DNA from: Anaerostipes sp. 992a
Lineage (GTDB): Bacteria; Bacillota; Clostridia; Lachnospirales; Lachnospiraceae
Assembly (NCBI RefSeq): GCF_001940245.1
Contig: NZ_MJIG01000004.1
Span: 434,001 to 498,000 of the forward strand
DNA length: 64,000 bases
Reading direction: 5' to 3'
Position numbers and translations under genes: made by a program. Positions 26,295 to 35,787 of this stretch are shown here, in pieces. The first letter of the stretch is position 1, and each line of letters starts with the position of its first letter. The notes beneath the pieces were generated by a model. The model did not search any database. It worked only from the letters and a program-made list of their open reading frames with translations, and had not been told where the DNA came from.

Positions 26295-27752
26295 CTATTT
26301 TTCTTTATCTTCAATTATAAATGAATCTAACGTATAGACGGTCATCGTTCCTGCACAGCTTCCTGCAAGCTTTAGCTCTCCCTCTAACTGGTACATTCTG
26401 GATGTAAACACTTCTTCTCCATGATTTACGAAGATTTCCACAGAAGTAGTATCTGCAAAGATCTGAAGATGTTCAAGCTCTGTTACCTTCACACTTCTTG
26501 TTGTTCTTCCTGCTCCAAATGCCCCAAGATCTAACGTCAGTATCTCATCCTGATAGGATAATGTAATGCCTTTTCGCATGGACAATTCCATGTTCTGACA
26601 ATACTCAAAATCGATTTCTGCTTCATATACCACATGATCAAAAGCGGCTCCGCATTCTTTCGAGAATGCTTTCTGGCTTTTATCCTGTCGTAGCTGCTTT
26701 AATTCTTCCATCGGCTTTTGTATCAGTTTTCCATTTTCAAGACATAATTCCCTTGGAATGGTTAAGGCATGCTGCCATCCGGCTTCCACCGTTGGGTTGG
26801 TATAATCTGCGTCTGGAATTCCCATCCATCCGATCAAGATTCTTCTTCCCTGCTCATCCTCAAATGTCTGCTGTGCATAGAAGTCAAACCCTCGATCTAA
26901 TAGATGCATATCCTTAAGCTGATAATCATTGGTTTCAAAATCATAGTCAAGCTTCATAGATACGGCCTGATGAACGTTCTCATAGTCGATGCCATCCTTT
27001 GGCACTCCCTGTGGACAACAGGTCAGAATATACTGCCCGTCCAGTTCAAACACATCCGGGCATTCCCACATATATCCAAATGGTTCTTCTGTCGTAATAC
27101 GATTTGCATAGGTCCAGGATGCTAAATCTTTGGACTGATATAATAAGACCATTCCTTTGCTCTTATGATCTCGTGCGCCCAGTACCATATAATACGTATC
27201 ATCTTTTTTAAAGATCTTCGGATCACGTACATGATTGCTCATATCTTCTGGATAATCATCGGTGGTCATCAGCAGCTGCTTCTCGGTAAAATCATGTCCA
27301 TTTTTACTGGTAAATGAAATCGTATTACTTCCACGCCCACTGTTAATGTAATCATAGTCATCTCGATCAAAATATTTTAAATTACCGGTGTAGAAGAAAT
27401 GCATCGTATCCTCTTCGATAAACGCGGATCCAGAGTATACGCCATGAGCATCTATCTCTTCATCTGGGAATAATACCGGTCCATCATCCTGATAATGAAC
27501 AAAGTCCTTTGTGGTGTAATGTCCCCACAGCTTTAATTCTCCGGTTGGCTCGAATGGTGTATATTGATAATAAATATGATAAACCCCATGATACTGGCAT
27601 AATCCATTTGGATCATTCATCCAGCCAGTCTTTGGCATCAGATGAAAGGCAAGCCTCCTTTCATCTGATGCAACTTTTTGTCTATATTCCCCATTTTCCG
27701 CATACCATGCGTCATATTCACTTTTCATGACTTTCTCATATTTTTTTAACAT
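26295..27752 (-). CDS. scrB: GH32 sucrose-6-phosphate hydrolase
   Basis: 485 residues, usual length. The GH32 five-blade propeller motifs are present: GWMNDPNGL with the nucleophile Asp (about residue 42), VRDPKIF with the transition-state Asp, and WECPDVF with the acid-base Glu. A C-terminal beta-sandwich follows (SMRKGITLSYQDEILTLDLG). It cleaves the sucrose-6-phosphate made by the neighbouring PTS into glucose-6-phosphate and fructose. It is the second gene after the PTS gene (18-base gap) and shares its promoter and LacI-type operators. Action on short fructans is possible. Confidence 0.93.
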   Translation of the reverse strand: MLKKYEKVMKSEYDAWYAENGEYRQKVASDERRLAFHLMPKTGWMNDPNGLCQYHGVYHIYYQYTPFEPTGELKLWGHYTTKDFVHYQDDGPVLFPDEEIDAHGVYSGSAFIEEDTMHFFYTGNLKYFDRDDYDYINSGRGSNTISFTSKNGHDFTEKQLLMTTDDYPEDMSNHVRDPKIFKKDDTYYMVLGARDHKSKGMVLLYQSKDLASWTYANRITTEEPFGYMWECPDVFELDGQYILTCCPQGVPKDGIDYENVHQAVSMKLDYDFETNDYQLKDMHLLDRGFDFYAQQTFEDEQGRRILIGWMGIPDADYTNPTVEAGWQHALTIPRELCLENGKLIQKPMEELKQLRQDKSQKAFSKECGAAFDHVVYEAEIDFEYCQNMELSMRKGITLSYQDEILTLDLGAFGAGRTTRSVKVTELEHLQIFADTTSVEIFVNHGEEVFTSRMYQLEGELKLAGSCAGTMTVYTLDSFIIEDKEK

Positions 27753-27770
27753 CGCTATCCCCTTCTGGAA

Positions 27771-29693
27771 CTATTTTAATTTTATGATTTCTGTAGTAAG
27801 ATCTGCTTCTTTTGCTGGCATTACCTCTACATCCTGTCCATTGGTTTCTGCCACTAATAACATGGTCTGATCTTTAAAACCTTTTTGAGCAATCAGCCCT
27901 CTATCAAAAGAAATCAGTTTATCTCCTTTTTTCACCTGGTCTCCGGCTTTTACATAAGTTTCAAAGCCTTCCCCTTCCATCTGTACGGTATCTAATCCTA
28001 CATGAATCAAGAGCTCTGCCCCTGTGGTTAATGTAATTCCCATTGCATGTTTGGTCGGGAACACAAGACTTACTGTTCCATCTGCCGGTGCATAGACCAC
28101 ATTATCCTCTGGATTAATGGCAACTCCATCTCCCATGGCTTTGGATGCAAATGCCGGATCTGCAGCTTTTTCTACTGGAAGTACTTCTCCTTTTAATGGA
28201 GCATATAATACAACTTCTTCTTTTTCCTCTACGATTGCTTTTGTATCATTATTCTGAGGAAGTACTACTTCTTTTGTGTTTGCTGTAGCTGCTGTTTCCC
28301 CTTCAATATTGAATTTCTTCCAAAATACAATCGTAAGTGTTGCAGATACTGCCATGGAAAGGGCTAATCCGATGATAAAGTTCATATAGTCATCTGGCTT
28401 CATAGAAATAATTCCAGGAATACCAGCTGCTCCCATTGCCTGTGCCAATACTCTTGTTCCTGCACAATATGCACTACCGACTCCAGAGCCGATGATAGCT
28501 GCATAGAATGGATATTTTAATTTTAATGTAACACCAAACATAGCCGGTTCTGTGATTCCTAATAAAGCGGAAACACCAGAAGCTGAACAAATAGATTTCA
28601 TTTTTTCATTTTTTGTTAAGCATAAAACAGCAATAACAGCTGCACCCTGTGCTACGTTGTTCATGCTGGCTGTTGTAAAGATAAAGCTTCCTCCGGTTTT
28701 GGCAACCTCAGCAATCAGCTGTGTTTCAATGGCAATAAAGCTATGATGCATACCGGTCAGACAGATTGGTGCGTATGCCAGACCAAATAATCCGCCTCCC
28801 ACAAATCCTAATGTATTATAAACCCATGTAATTCCTGCTGCAAGTAAATTACCTGCTTCTCGTAAAACCGGTCCCACACAAATGAAGGTTAAGAAAGAAG
28901 TCACCATGATAGAAAGCAATGGTGTAGTAAGATTATCTAACCATGTAGGTGTTACCTTATGTAAGCGCTTTTCGATAAAAGCCAGAATAAAGGAAACTGC
29001 AAGTACTGGAAGTACCGTACCCTGATATCCGATCGCTTCAATCTGGAAACCAAAGATGTCCCATATTGGTGGTTCCACAACTCCAATGCTGTATGCATTT
29101 AATAAATCAGGATGTACCATGATCATACCCATGGCAGCTCCTAAGAATGGATTACCTCCAAATTTTTTCGTTGCACTAAATCCGATCAGCACTGGCAAGA
29201 ATACAAATGGTGCATTGGCAAAGGTATTGATGGCCGTTGCAAGCCCCTTCCACTGTGGATATAGATCAATAATGGATTTACCATCAAACATGCCAGAAGT
29301 CAAGATGTTATTTAATCCCATTAATAAACCGCCAGCTACGATTGCTGGGATGATTGGAACAAAGATGTCACTGAGCATTTTTACAAACTGCTGAAGAAGA
29401 TTACCCTTTTCTTCTTTTTCATCTTCCTCTGCTGTTTCTACAATTGTTCCTAACTGCTTCTGTACTTCATTACATACCAGATTTACCAGGCCAGATCCAA
29501 AAATAATCTGGAACTGTGACTGCGTCAGAAATACTCCTTTTACACCCTCAATATCACTAATTACCTCTTCATTTCTTAAATCATTGTTCTTTAACTGCAA
29601 ACGCAGTCTTGTCGCACAGTGTGCTACTGATTTGATATTTTCTTTTCCGCCAACATTTTCAATTACCTGACTTGCAATCTTTGCATAATCCAT
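27771..29693 (-). CDS. scrA: PTS sucrose-type transporter EIIBCA
   Basis: 640 residues of the Glc/beta-glucoside superfamily. The N-terminal IIB domain has its phospho-cysteine in HCATRLRL (about residue 26). The central IIC domain has about ten membrane helices from residue ~100 to ~460 (PTWLDNLTTPLLSIM is typical). The C-terminal IIA domain carries the phospho-histidine in LLIHVGLDTVQMEG. It imports and phosphorylates sucrose at the membrane. Specificity is inferred from the GH32 partner; beta-fructosides or another disaccharide are possible. Confidence 0.9.
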   Translation of the reverse strand: MDYAKIASQVIENVGGKENIKSVAHCATRLRLQLKNNDLRNEEVISDIEGVKGVFLTQSQFQIIFGSGLVNLVCNEVQKQLGTIVETAEEDEKEEKGNLLQQFVKMLSDIFVPIIPAIVAGGLLMGLNNILTSGMFDGKSIIDLYPQWKGLATAINTFANAPFVFLPVLIGFSATKKFGGNPFLGAAMGMIMVHPDLLNAYSIGVVEPPIWDIFGFQIEAIGYQGTVLPVLAVSFILAFIEKRLHKVTPTWLDNLTTPLLSIMVTSFLTFICVGPVLREAGNLLAAGITWVYNTLGFVGGGLFGLAYAPICLTGMHHSFIAIETQLIAEVAKTGGSFIFTTASMNNVAQGAAVIAVLCLTKNEKMKSICSASGVSALLGITEPAMFGVTLKLKYPFYAAIIGSGVGSAYCAGTRVLAQAMGAAGIPGIISMKPDDYMNFIIGLALSMAVSATLTIVFWKKFNIEGETAATANTKEVVLPQNNDTKAIVEEKEEVVLYAPLKGEVLPVEKAADPAFASKAMGDGVAINPEDNVVYAPADGTVSLVFPTKHAMGITLTTGAELLIHVGLDTVQMEGEGFETYVKAGDQVKKGDKLISFDRGLIAQKGFKDQTMLLVAETNGQDVEVMPAKEADLTTEIIKLK

Positions 29694-29734
29694 ATCTTTT
29701 CTCTTCCTTTCTTCTTATTCTTCGTCTTTCATAT

Positions 29735-29807
29735 TGGTACCGGTTCCATACTTGAATTATATTATACCTTTTCTATTTTGTCAACAACTTTATGGTATCG
29801 GTTCCAT
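29735..29807 (-). promoter_or_regulatory. scr promoter flanked by two LacI-type operators
   Basis: The minus strand has -35 TTGACA (29779-29784) and -10 TATAAT (29756-29761) with a 17-base spacer. Operator 1, ATGGAACCGATACCAT (29792-29807), lies just upstream of the -35. Operator 2, TGGAACCGGTACCA (29735-29748), lies just downstream of the -10. The shared TGGAACCGNTACCA with a central CG is typical of LacI/GalR sites and should be bound by the divergent-sided regulator gene next door. Confidence 0.9.
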
Positions 29808-29848
29808 ATTTTTTTACAAATAAATCAGAAAGTCTTACATAACAAAAA

Positions 29849-29880
29849 AGAAGCTGATCCTTTCCAAAAAATCAACTTCT
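29849..29880 (-). terminator. Terminator of the LacI-type regulator gene
   Basis: AGAAGTTGAT pairs with ATCAGCTTCT and is followed by TTTTTTG on the minus strand, 11 bases after the regulator stop codon. It separates the regulator from the scr promoter. Confidence 0.8.
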
Positions 29881-29890
29881 TTTTCATTTA

Positions 29891-30886
29891 CTAGAAATTT
29901 TCTTTCTTCACACTATTTCCTTTGATGAATTCGAATTCTACAATCTGCTTTTTAGATACAGGCTTTTCCTGAATCATTTTTAAGATGGTCTCCGCTCCTA
30001 AATATCCCATGGCATAGGAATCGAACTTTAATGTCGTCAACTCTGGTGTTAAGAGGCTGCTCTCCTCATATCCACCAAATCCAACCACCGATACATCTTC
30101 CGGAATCCGCAGTCCCTCCTTATGTAAGATCCGATAGGCGCCAAATGCTAACCTGTCCGTTGCGCAGATAATGGCATCCACCTCGCCCTGCTCTAAAATC
30201 TCACGAGTACTCTTCTGTCCTCCGATAAAGCTGTAGTCACTTTTCATGATCACAGGGTCTGTGATGCCGTATTCTGCAAGTCCATCCAAAACCCCCTGCT
30301 TTCTTCGGATCCCAACGGCCACATCTGTCTCATAGACACCAATGTATGCCACCTTTTTATGCCCAGTCTCTCCGATATACCTTCCCATATACTTTCCGGC
30401 CTGATAATCATCGTCCAAAATAGAAATTCCATCCTCATATTCCTGAGCCACTACCACAATAGGAATCTGTGCCTCCTGGAAAATCTTCTTATGCTCCTTT
30501 GTGATTGCAATGGAGCTGACTAAAATTCCATCTACATTCATATTGATCAGCTTCTGGATATTTTGAAGTTCCAGATCGATATCATGGTCTGAATTCTTGA
30601 TCAGCGTCGTATACTCCCGTTCCCGTAAATACCGGTCAATACTGGTAATGACACGGCTGGTAATCTTCGAATTCAACGTTGGTACAATGACGCCGATCAC
30701 ATTACTCTGCTTTGCCTTCAGTCTTGCAAACGCATTGGGCTCATAATTGTACTCTTCAATTACCTTTTGAATCTTACTCTTGGTAGACTGCTTCACATAT
30801 CCTCCGTTAAAATACCGGGATACAGTGCTTTTCCCAACACCTGCCAGATCTGCAACGTCTGCCATGGTCATTTTTTTCTTTTCCAT
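29891..30886 (-). CDS. scrR: LacI-family regulator of the sucrose operon
   Basis: 331 residues. The N-terminal LacI helix-turn-helix (MADVADLAGVGKSTVSRYFN) is followed by hinge helix FARLKAKQSNVIGVIVP and a periplasmic-binding-like sensor domain. It is encoded upstream of scrA on the same strand with its own terminator between. The two operators around the scr promoter are the expected targets. A TTGACA lies about 35 bases before its start. The gene symbol is assigned by context. Confidence 0.9.
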   Translation of the reverse strand: MEKKKMTMADVADLAGVGKSTVSRYFNGGYVKQSTKSKIQKVIEEYNYEPNAFARLKAKQSNVIGVIVPTLNSKITSRVITSIDRYLREREYTTLIKNSDHDIDLELQNIQKLINMNVDGILVSSIAITKEHKKIFQEAQIPIVVVAQEYEDGISILDDDYQAGKYMGRYIGETGHKKVAYIGVYETDVAVGIRRKQGVLDGLAEYGITDPVIMKSDYSFIGGQKSTREILEQGEVDAIICATDRLAFGAYRILHKEGLRIPEDVSVVGFGGYEESSLLTPELTTLKFDSYAMGYLGAETILKMIQEKPVSKKQIVEFEFIKGNSVKKENF

Positions 30887-30959
30887 AAAACCTCACCACA
30901 TTTACTCTTATTTGTCAATGCTAAACTCCTTACGAAGTGCAACATAACGTACCTGCTGC

Positions 30960-31140
30960 CACTCAAAATATGGACAAATATACCCATATCGAGATATTGA
31001 AAGTTTTCACAAACTTTTCTTACTGCTTCATCCTGTATGCTTTTGCGATTACAAGTAATACGCTACTCACAAGTTCTTGTACAGTCCACAGTCGTAAATT
31101 CCCGACTAAAGCCATCGGTACATGCCTACAAACGCTTGTT
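30960..31140 (-). ncRNA. Probable omega/reRNA region downstream of TnpB
   Basis: The 180 bases after tnpB contain no gene but several hairpin-forming segments (for example GTCGGGAATTTACGAC and TGTACAAGAACTTGTG). TnpB proteins use an RNA made from the 3' end of their gene and the transposon right end as guide scaffold, so this is the expected place. The exact ends cannot be set from one copy. Confidence 0.5.
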
Positions 31141-32319
31141 TTATGCTATTTTGTAGGATATTGCATCTCTTAAATTAAGGCTTGCATTATAATCTCTATC
31201 AGCATGATATCCACATTCACAAATATATTCTCTATCAGACAGTTTTAAATCTCTCTTAATACAACCACATTCATGACATAACTTACTTGATGGATACCAT
31301 CTGTCTACAATTCTTAATTCCATTCCCAGTTCTTTGCATTTTGCTTCAAGTTTTGTTCTAAACTCATAGAATTTCTGTGAAGCAACTGCTTTAGACAGAT
31401 GCTTATTCTTCATCATTCCTTTTACATTCAAATCTTCAATGGTAATATAAGATGGTTTGGTTTTCACTATCTCATTTACACATTTATTGATATGATCGGT
31501 ACGAATATTGTCTATTTTATGATGAAGTTTTTGTACCTTTAAGACCTGCTTTTGAATATTTTGTCTAGTGGCTTCTCCTTTCATTTTATTGTTGCGTTTC
31601 TTTAAGTCTTCGTATTTCCTCGATAGACAACGCTGTTCTCTTTTTAATTGTTTCTCTAATTTTCTTATTCTTTCAGTTTTATTGATATTTTTCTTTGTAA
31701 CACCATTACTGATAACTGCAAAATCTTTAAGTCCCAAATCAATCCCTAATCCAAAATCATTTAATTGTGGTTTATTCTGATCAGGAATCTCTATTAAAAC
31801 TGATACATAATATCTTCCAGCCTTGCAGGAGACTGTACCACTTTTGATCACATATCCTTGCTTTGTTGTTGGAATGTAACCCTTTTCTTTTAATCTTACC
31901 CATCCAAGAGTAGGGATATTAATTCGATGTCTTTCACAGAAACAATCTTTTGGATTATTTTTCACAAAATACATTTTCACATCTGACTTATTCTTTTTTT
32001 TAAATCTGGGAAATCTACTTTGCTTTTTAAAAAATCTGGTAAAAGCAGTATACGCATTTTCCATGGATTTTTTAACTGACTTAGAACTCACATCTTTTAT
32101 CCATAAATATTCTGGACTATTTAGTAGAAATTCATTATTTAGCCATACACTAAAAGATTTTGCTGTCATAAATTTTTCACCTTTGTTATAAAGTTCTTTA
32201 TTATGGGCAATATAAAAATTATAAATAAATCTACAAGTTCCAATTGTTTTATTTATCTTTTGTATTTGTTCCTGCGTTGGGTTTATTTCCGTTTTGTAAC
32301 TCTTTCGCAATTTCCTCAT
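31141..32319 (-). CDS. tnpB: RNA-guided nuclease TnpB (IS607-type)
   Basis: 392 residues, full length. The N-terminal domain starts MRKLRKSYKTEINPTQEQ. The RuvC catalytic triad is complete: Asp in GIDLGLKDF (about residue 195), Glu in ITIEDLNVKGM and Asp in HADRDYNASLN. The zinc ribbon has CHECGCIKRD and YICECGYHAD. TnpB is a small RNA-guided DNA endonuclease that helps the element persist. It starts inside the 3' end of the tnpA remnant. With TnpA broken, the nuclease could still cut the empty donor site. Confidence 0.92.
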   Translation of the reverse strand: MRKLRKSYKTEINPTQEQIQKINKTIGTCRFIYNFYIAHNKELYNKGEKFMTAKSFSVWLNNEFLLNSPEYLWIKDVSSKSVKKSMENAYTAFTRFFKKQSRFPRFKKKNKSDVKMYFVKNNPKDCFCERHRINIPTLGWVRLKEKGYIPTTKQGYVIKSGTVSCKAGRYYVSVLIEIPDQNKPQLNDFGLGIDLGLKDFAVISNGVTKKNINKTERIRKLEKQLKREQRCLSRKYEDLKKRNNKMKGEATRQNIQKQVLKVQKLHHKIDNIRTDHINKCVNEIVKTKPSYITIEDLNVKGMMKNKHLSKAVASQKFYEFRTKLEAKCKELGMELRIVDRWYPSSKLCHECGCIKRDLKLSDREYICECGYHADRDYNASLNLRDAISYKIA

Positions 32320-32525
32320 CCCCCTTTATCTGATTTTTATACTTGCGAAATCCATACAATCTACAACTGAACACATGTAATATTGATATAATATCTTCTG
32401 TTAGTTGGAGTACGATTTGCTTTGAGAATTCCATCTCTGTCCCAACGTTGAAGAGTTTTTACTGACACTCCAAGTAATTCAGCAAAATCTTTTGGTTTAT
32501 AATTTGTGATATTGGATGTGTTCAT
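32249..32525 (-). pseudogene. tnpA: tnpA of IS607 type, internally deleted
   Basis: From ATG 32525 the frame encodes the MerR-like DNA-binding domain (DFAELLGVSVKTLQRWDRDG then ANRTPTNRRYY) and then runs into a stop. In another frame the C-terminal tail of the same protein follows at once (DIISILHVFSCRLYGFRKYK). The serine-recombinase catalytic core between them, roughly 110-130 codons, is missing. The element cannot move by its own transposase. Confidence 0.85.
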
Positions 32526-32717
32526 AAATAATTCTCCTTTCTTCATAAACACATTATATCACATATAAACATATTTTTCTGTATTTTTGATTTCTTAACA
32601 ATCGCTCCTTCTTATCTTATTTCCACATTTTAGATTATTATAACATATTTTTATTGAAGTTTAAAAAATACGGGTTTTGTGGACTAAATGAAGAAGAAAA
32701 TATACTACAAAGAACGA

Positions 32718-32952
32718 AACCATTCCGGTAAAGCAATCTGCGGAGGAGCTTACATGTTTTCTCAGGCAGAAAATCTTTGGCAAAAGCGATGCTTTTGGTC
32801 GTCCATAAGGACAAATGGCTGGAAGCTTGCTTACATAGCCATTTGTCCCTGGACGAGAGATAAGATTTTCGTCTGTCTTGGTATAGAACAAGAGAAAACA
32901 TGTATCAGATTTGGAAGCTCCGCAGCCTGATTGCTGACCGGAATGATTTCGT
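32718..32952. repeat. Long imperfect inverted repeat in a gene-free gap
   Basis: CATTCCGGT at 32720 returns inverted at 32944. Between them, GCAATC, TGCGGAG, ACATGTTTTCTC, GAAAATCT and ACAAATGGCT segments recur in inverted order with spacer differences. The result is a roughly 235-base imperfect hairpin. Frames across it (up to 87 codons) lack ribosome binding sites. The flanks 32526-32717 and 32953-33031 hold nothing else that I see. Confidence 0.65.
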
Positions 32953-33031
32953 TCTCACACATTATCCCATAGTCAAAGAAACCCGCATTTTCCATATCAT
33001 GTAGCAATCCGATGAAACGGTTACTTCAGAT

Positions 33032-34258
33032 TCATGAATGCTCCTCCAGCCACCGCATGGCCGTATACGCATAGACAGCACTTCCTCCAGCCAGTGCTTC
33101 CTCATCGAATTTTACCATTGGATGATGCTGTGGATATCGATATCCTTTTTCTGGTTGTCCGGCCGCCAGCGCCAGCATAATAGAAGGAACCTCCTGACTG
33201 ACATAGGCAAAATCTTCGGAACCGGCAGATTTAGAGGATTGCTGATCTCCACTCATGGCATTTAATTCCGCAACGGAAAAAGCCTTCTGATTTCCAAGCA
33301 ATTCTTTAACATAAGTTTCCACACAGGAAGACAGTTCTTTATCATTTACCAGCGTTGGACAGCCACTTCCAAAGGTTACCGTAGCTTCTGCACGGAAAGA
33401 TTTAGCCAGCCCTTCTGCGATTTCTGTCATTCTCTTCTTAATAAACAATCTGGTCGCTTCATCAAACGTGCGGATGCTTCCACCCATGACCACCGTATCT
33501 GGAATGACATTGGCTGCAGTTCCCGCATTCATAGTTCCGATCGTCAGCACGGCCCGATCATCCATTGCCAGCTCTCTGGCATTTATTTCCTGCAATGCGA
33601 TCAGAATATGAGCGGCTGCATTTAACGGATCCACACCTGTATTTGGCATGGAGCCATGGCATCCCTTTCCCTGAACGGTGATTTCAAAGTAATCAGCTGC
33701 AGGCGCACTCACGCCAGGTGCAGATACAATGACGGTTCCCGGCGCAAATGGCATTCCTGCCATCACATGGATCATCAAAGCTGCATCTACCTCTGGATTC
33801 TTCAACAATCCTGCTTGGATCATGTCGTGGGAGCCTTCAAATGTTTCTTCCGAAGGCTGGAACATCAGCTTGATCGTTCCCTGGATTTCGTCCTCGTGTT
33901 CCTTTAGCAGTCTGGCTGCTCCAAGCATCATAGCTGTATGCATATCATGACCACAGGCATGCATCCTTCCGTTGGTAGAAGAAAACTCCACATCTGCCTC
34001 TTCTTTGATCGGCAGTGCGTCCATATCTCCACGAATCATAAATACCTTTCCATCTTTCTTGCCGCCAGCTAAGGCAACCAAGCCGGCTCTTCCACATGGA
34101 ATAGGCTCATATCCCATATCCTCTAACTGCTTTTTGACAAACGCAAGTGTTTCGGTCAGCTCAAATCCCGTTTCTGCGTGTGCATGCAGATATCTTCGAT
34201 TCTCTACAATTGTATCCTGAAGCTCTTTGGCTTCTTCCAATAATTGTTTCGGTGTCAT
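33032..34258 (-). CDS. M20-family amidohydrolase
   Basis: 408 residues of the M20D aminoacylase/hippurate hydrolase type. Metal-binding motifs: HACGHDMHTAM (about residue 103), FQPSEET with the catalytic Glu, and VIPDTVVMGGSIRTFD. The dimerisation lid domain lies between about residues 185 and 300. AAGGAGG precedes the ATG. It cleaves N-acyl amino acids or related amides in the cytoplasm; the substrate is not predictable. Isolated gene. A second, different M20 gene lies at 50.4 kb. Confidence 0.9.
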   Translation of the reverse strand: MTPKQLLEEAKELQDTIVENRRYLHAHAETGFELTETLAFVKKQLEDMGYEPIPCGRAGLVALAGGKKDGKVFMIRGDMDALPIKEEADVEFSSTNGRMHACGHDMHTAMMLGAARLLKEHEDEIQGTIKLMFQPSEETFEGSHDMIQAGLLKNPEVDAALMIHVMAGMPFAPGTVIVSAPGVSAPAADYFEITVQGKGCHGSMPNTGVDPLNAAAHILIALQEINARELAMDDRAVLTIGTMNAGTAANVIPDTVVMGGSIRTFDEATRLFIKKRMTEIAEGLAKSFRAEATVTFGSGCPTLVNDKELSSCVETYVKELLGNQKAFSVAELNAMSGDQQSSKSAGSEDFAYVSQEVPSIMLALAAGQPEKGYRYPQHHPMVKFDEEALAGGSAVYAYTAMRWLEEHS

Positions 34259-34361
34259 GACATCTCCTCCTTTTGAAATGTATTATAACACAAACAAGGA
34301 TTTTTCCAAGTGGTCGCCTGCTATAGAACGAAGACCATATACCTTTTATCCGAAAAATGTC

Positions 34362-34670
34362 CTAATTCTCCAGCTTCCGAAATAGCTTTTCAACCTCTGA
34401 GGCTTTTAACACAACTCCCTCAGAAACTATCTTTTCATTGACAACAATCACCGGCATACTCATGGCTCCATAAGTCATCACCTTTTCCATATCGGTAATA
34501 TATTCCACCTCTACGGAAACTCCCATTTTCTTCATGGCCGTCTTTACATTCTCATACTGTTTGTGACAGGCCTTGCACCCAGCGCCTAATACTTTTACAC
34601 TGTTGATGTTAACACTTGGTTTCTCTTCCTTTTTTTGATTTTTCTTTCCAAAATTTAATATTCCCATCAT
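34362..34670 (-). CDS. Small thioredoxin-fold protein, next to permease
   Basis: 102 residues with redox motif GAGCKACHKQYENV (CxxC) and the cis-proline loop SMPVIVVNEK. It matches the redox-active disulfide protein 2 (MTH895-like) family, which is typically encoded beside DUF318 permeases. It lies 18 bases after the permease gene in the ArsR-regulated cluster. It may deliver or reduce a metalloid or thiol substrate for the permease (inference). Confidence 0.88.
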   Translation of the reverse strand: MMGILNFGKKNQKKEEKPSVNINSVKVLGAGCKACHKQYENVKTAMKKMGVSVEVEYITDMEKVMTYGAMSMPVIVVNEKIVSEGVVLKASEVEKLFRKLEN

Positions 34671-34687
34671 AATCTCCTTTTACACTT

Positions 34688-35707
34688 TTATTTTAACAAC
34701 AGATATTCAAATCCATTGAACAAATATCCAACTGTCATAATACCTGCTGTACATATCACAACAAAGACTCCCAATAATTTAGGCTTAACTGCCTTCCGCA
34801 GCATGATCATAGAAGGAAGGCTCAACGTGGTAACCGCCATCATAAAGCTTAAGATTGTGCCCAGTGGTGCTCCCTTCATAAGAAGTGCTTCTGCAACCGG
34901 TATCGTTCCAAAAATATCTGCATACATAGGTACCCCGACCAAAACAGCAATTATAACTCCAAAGTACTGATCTCTTCCTAACATATTCTGAATCCAGCCT
35001 TCTGGAATCCAGTTATGAATCACTGCACCAATGGATACTCCAATCAAGATATACGGAAATACCTTTTTCCAGGTGCCGATCACCTGCTCCTTTGCATATA
35101 CGAGACGATCTGTCACAGTAAGCTCCCTGGCTGTAATATCCACACTGCCCTTTGCACGGAGAATAAACTCCTCCACGTACTGATCCATATGCATGTTCTC
35201 AATAAGGGTGCCACCGATCACCGCGACCAGCAATCCAACAATAACATAGACGATAGCGATCTTTGCTCCAAAAATACTCATTAAGAGAAGCAGACTTCCC
35301 AAATCTACCATTGGCGAAGAAATCAAAAAGGAAAATGTTACTCCCAGTGGCAGCCCTGCACTTGTAAAACCAATGAATAATGGAATGGAAGAACAGGAAC
35401 AAAACGGCGTAACGGTACCTAGTAATGCGGCCACTACATTAGCTCCCATGCCATGGAACTGTCCAAGAATTCTCTTACTTCGCTCTGGTGGAAAATAACT
35501 CTGAATATAGGAAATGATAAAAATAAGAAAGCACAGCAATGCTGTAATCTTAATTACATCATAAAGAAAAAAATGAAGACTTCCACCGATCGGAGTAGAA
35601 AGATCCATCCCCAATGAAGACAACACCTGTCCTATTCCTTTCTGTAACCATTTCATTCCAAGAAGCTGTTCTTGAATGAATCCACCGATTGCCTTTAGTA
35701 TCGTCAT
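34688..35707 (-). CDS. DUF318/ArsP-type permease
   Basis: 339 residues with 8-10 transmembrane helices. The motif PFCSCSSIPLFIGFTSAGLP is the cysteine signature of the ArsP/YraQ (DUF318) permeases, some of which export organoarsenicals. AAAGGAG precedes the ATG. It sits between an ArsR regulator and a thioredoxin-like protein. The substrate is inferred to be a thiol-reactive metalloid. Confidence 0.88.
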   Translation of the reverse strand: MTILKAIGGFIQEQLLGMKWLQKGIGQVLSSLGMDLSTPIGGSLHFFLYDVIKITALLCFLIFIISYIQSYFPPERSKRILGQFHGMGANVVAALLGTVTPFCSCSSIPLFIGFTSAGLPLGVTFSFLISSPMVDLGSLLLLMSIFGAKIAIVYVIVGLLVAVIGGTLIENMHMDQYVEEFILRAKGSVDITARELTVTDRLVYAKEQVIGTWKKVFPYILIGVSIGAVIHNWIPEGWIQNMLGRDQYFGVIIAVLVGVPMYADIFGTIPVAEALLMKGAPLGTILSFMMAVTTLSLPSMIMLRKAVKPKLLGVFVVICTAGIMTVGYLFNGFEYLLLK

Positions 35708-35787
35708 CTTAAACTCCTTTCATTTATATATTTACATTTATCAATATGTTTTTTCTAAGAAAAACCATCCTTTCAGATGGCCTCTCT

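Larger units (their letters stand above)
30960..32560 (-). mobile_element. IS607-type element, transposase part defective
   Basis: It carries an intact TnpB gene and an internally deleted serine-recombinase TnpA gene in the usual IS607 order (tnpA then tnpB overlapping). No terminal inverted repeats or target duplications are expected in this family, so the borders are estimated. It sits between the scrR gene and the M20 amidohydrolase gene. Confidence 0.75.

Noticed and set aside
32638-32930. Overlapping frames of 76-87 codons on both strands
   Set aside because: They exist because of the imperfect inverted repeat, lack ribosome binding sites and show no protein-like composition.
32718-32952. 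Retron or group II intron RNA
   Set aside because: No reverse transcriptase gene is nearby and the typical intron domain V sequence is absent.
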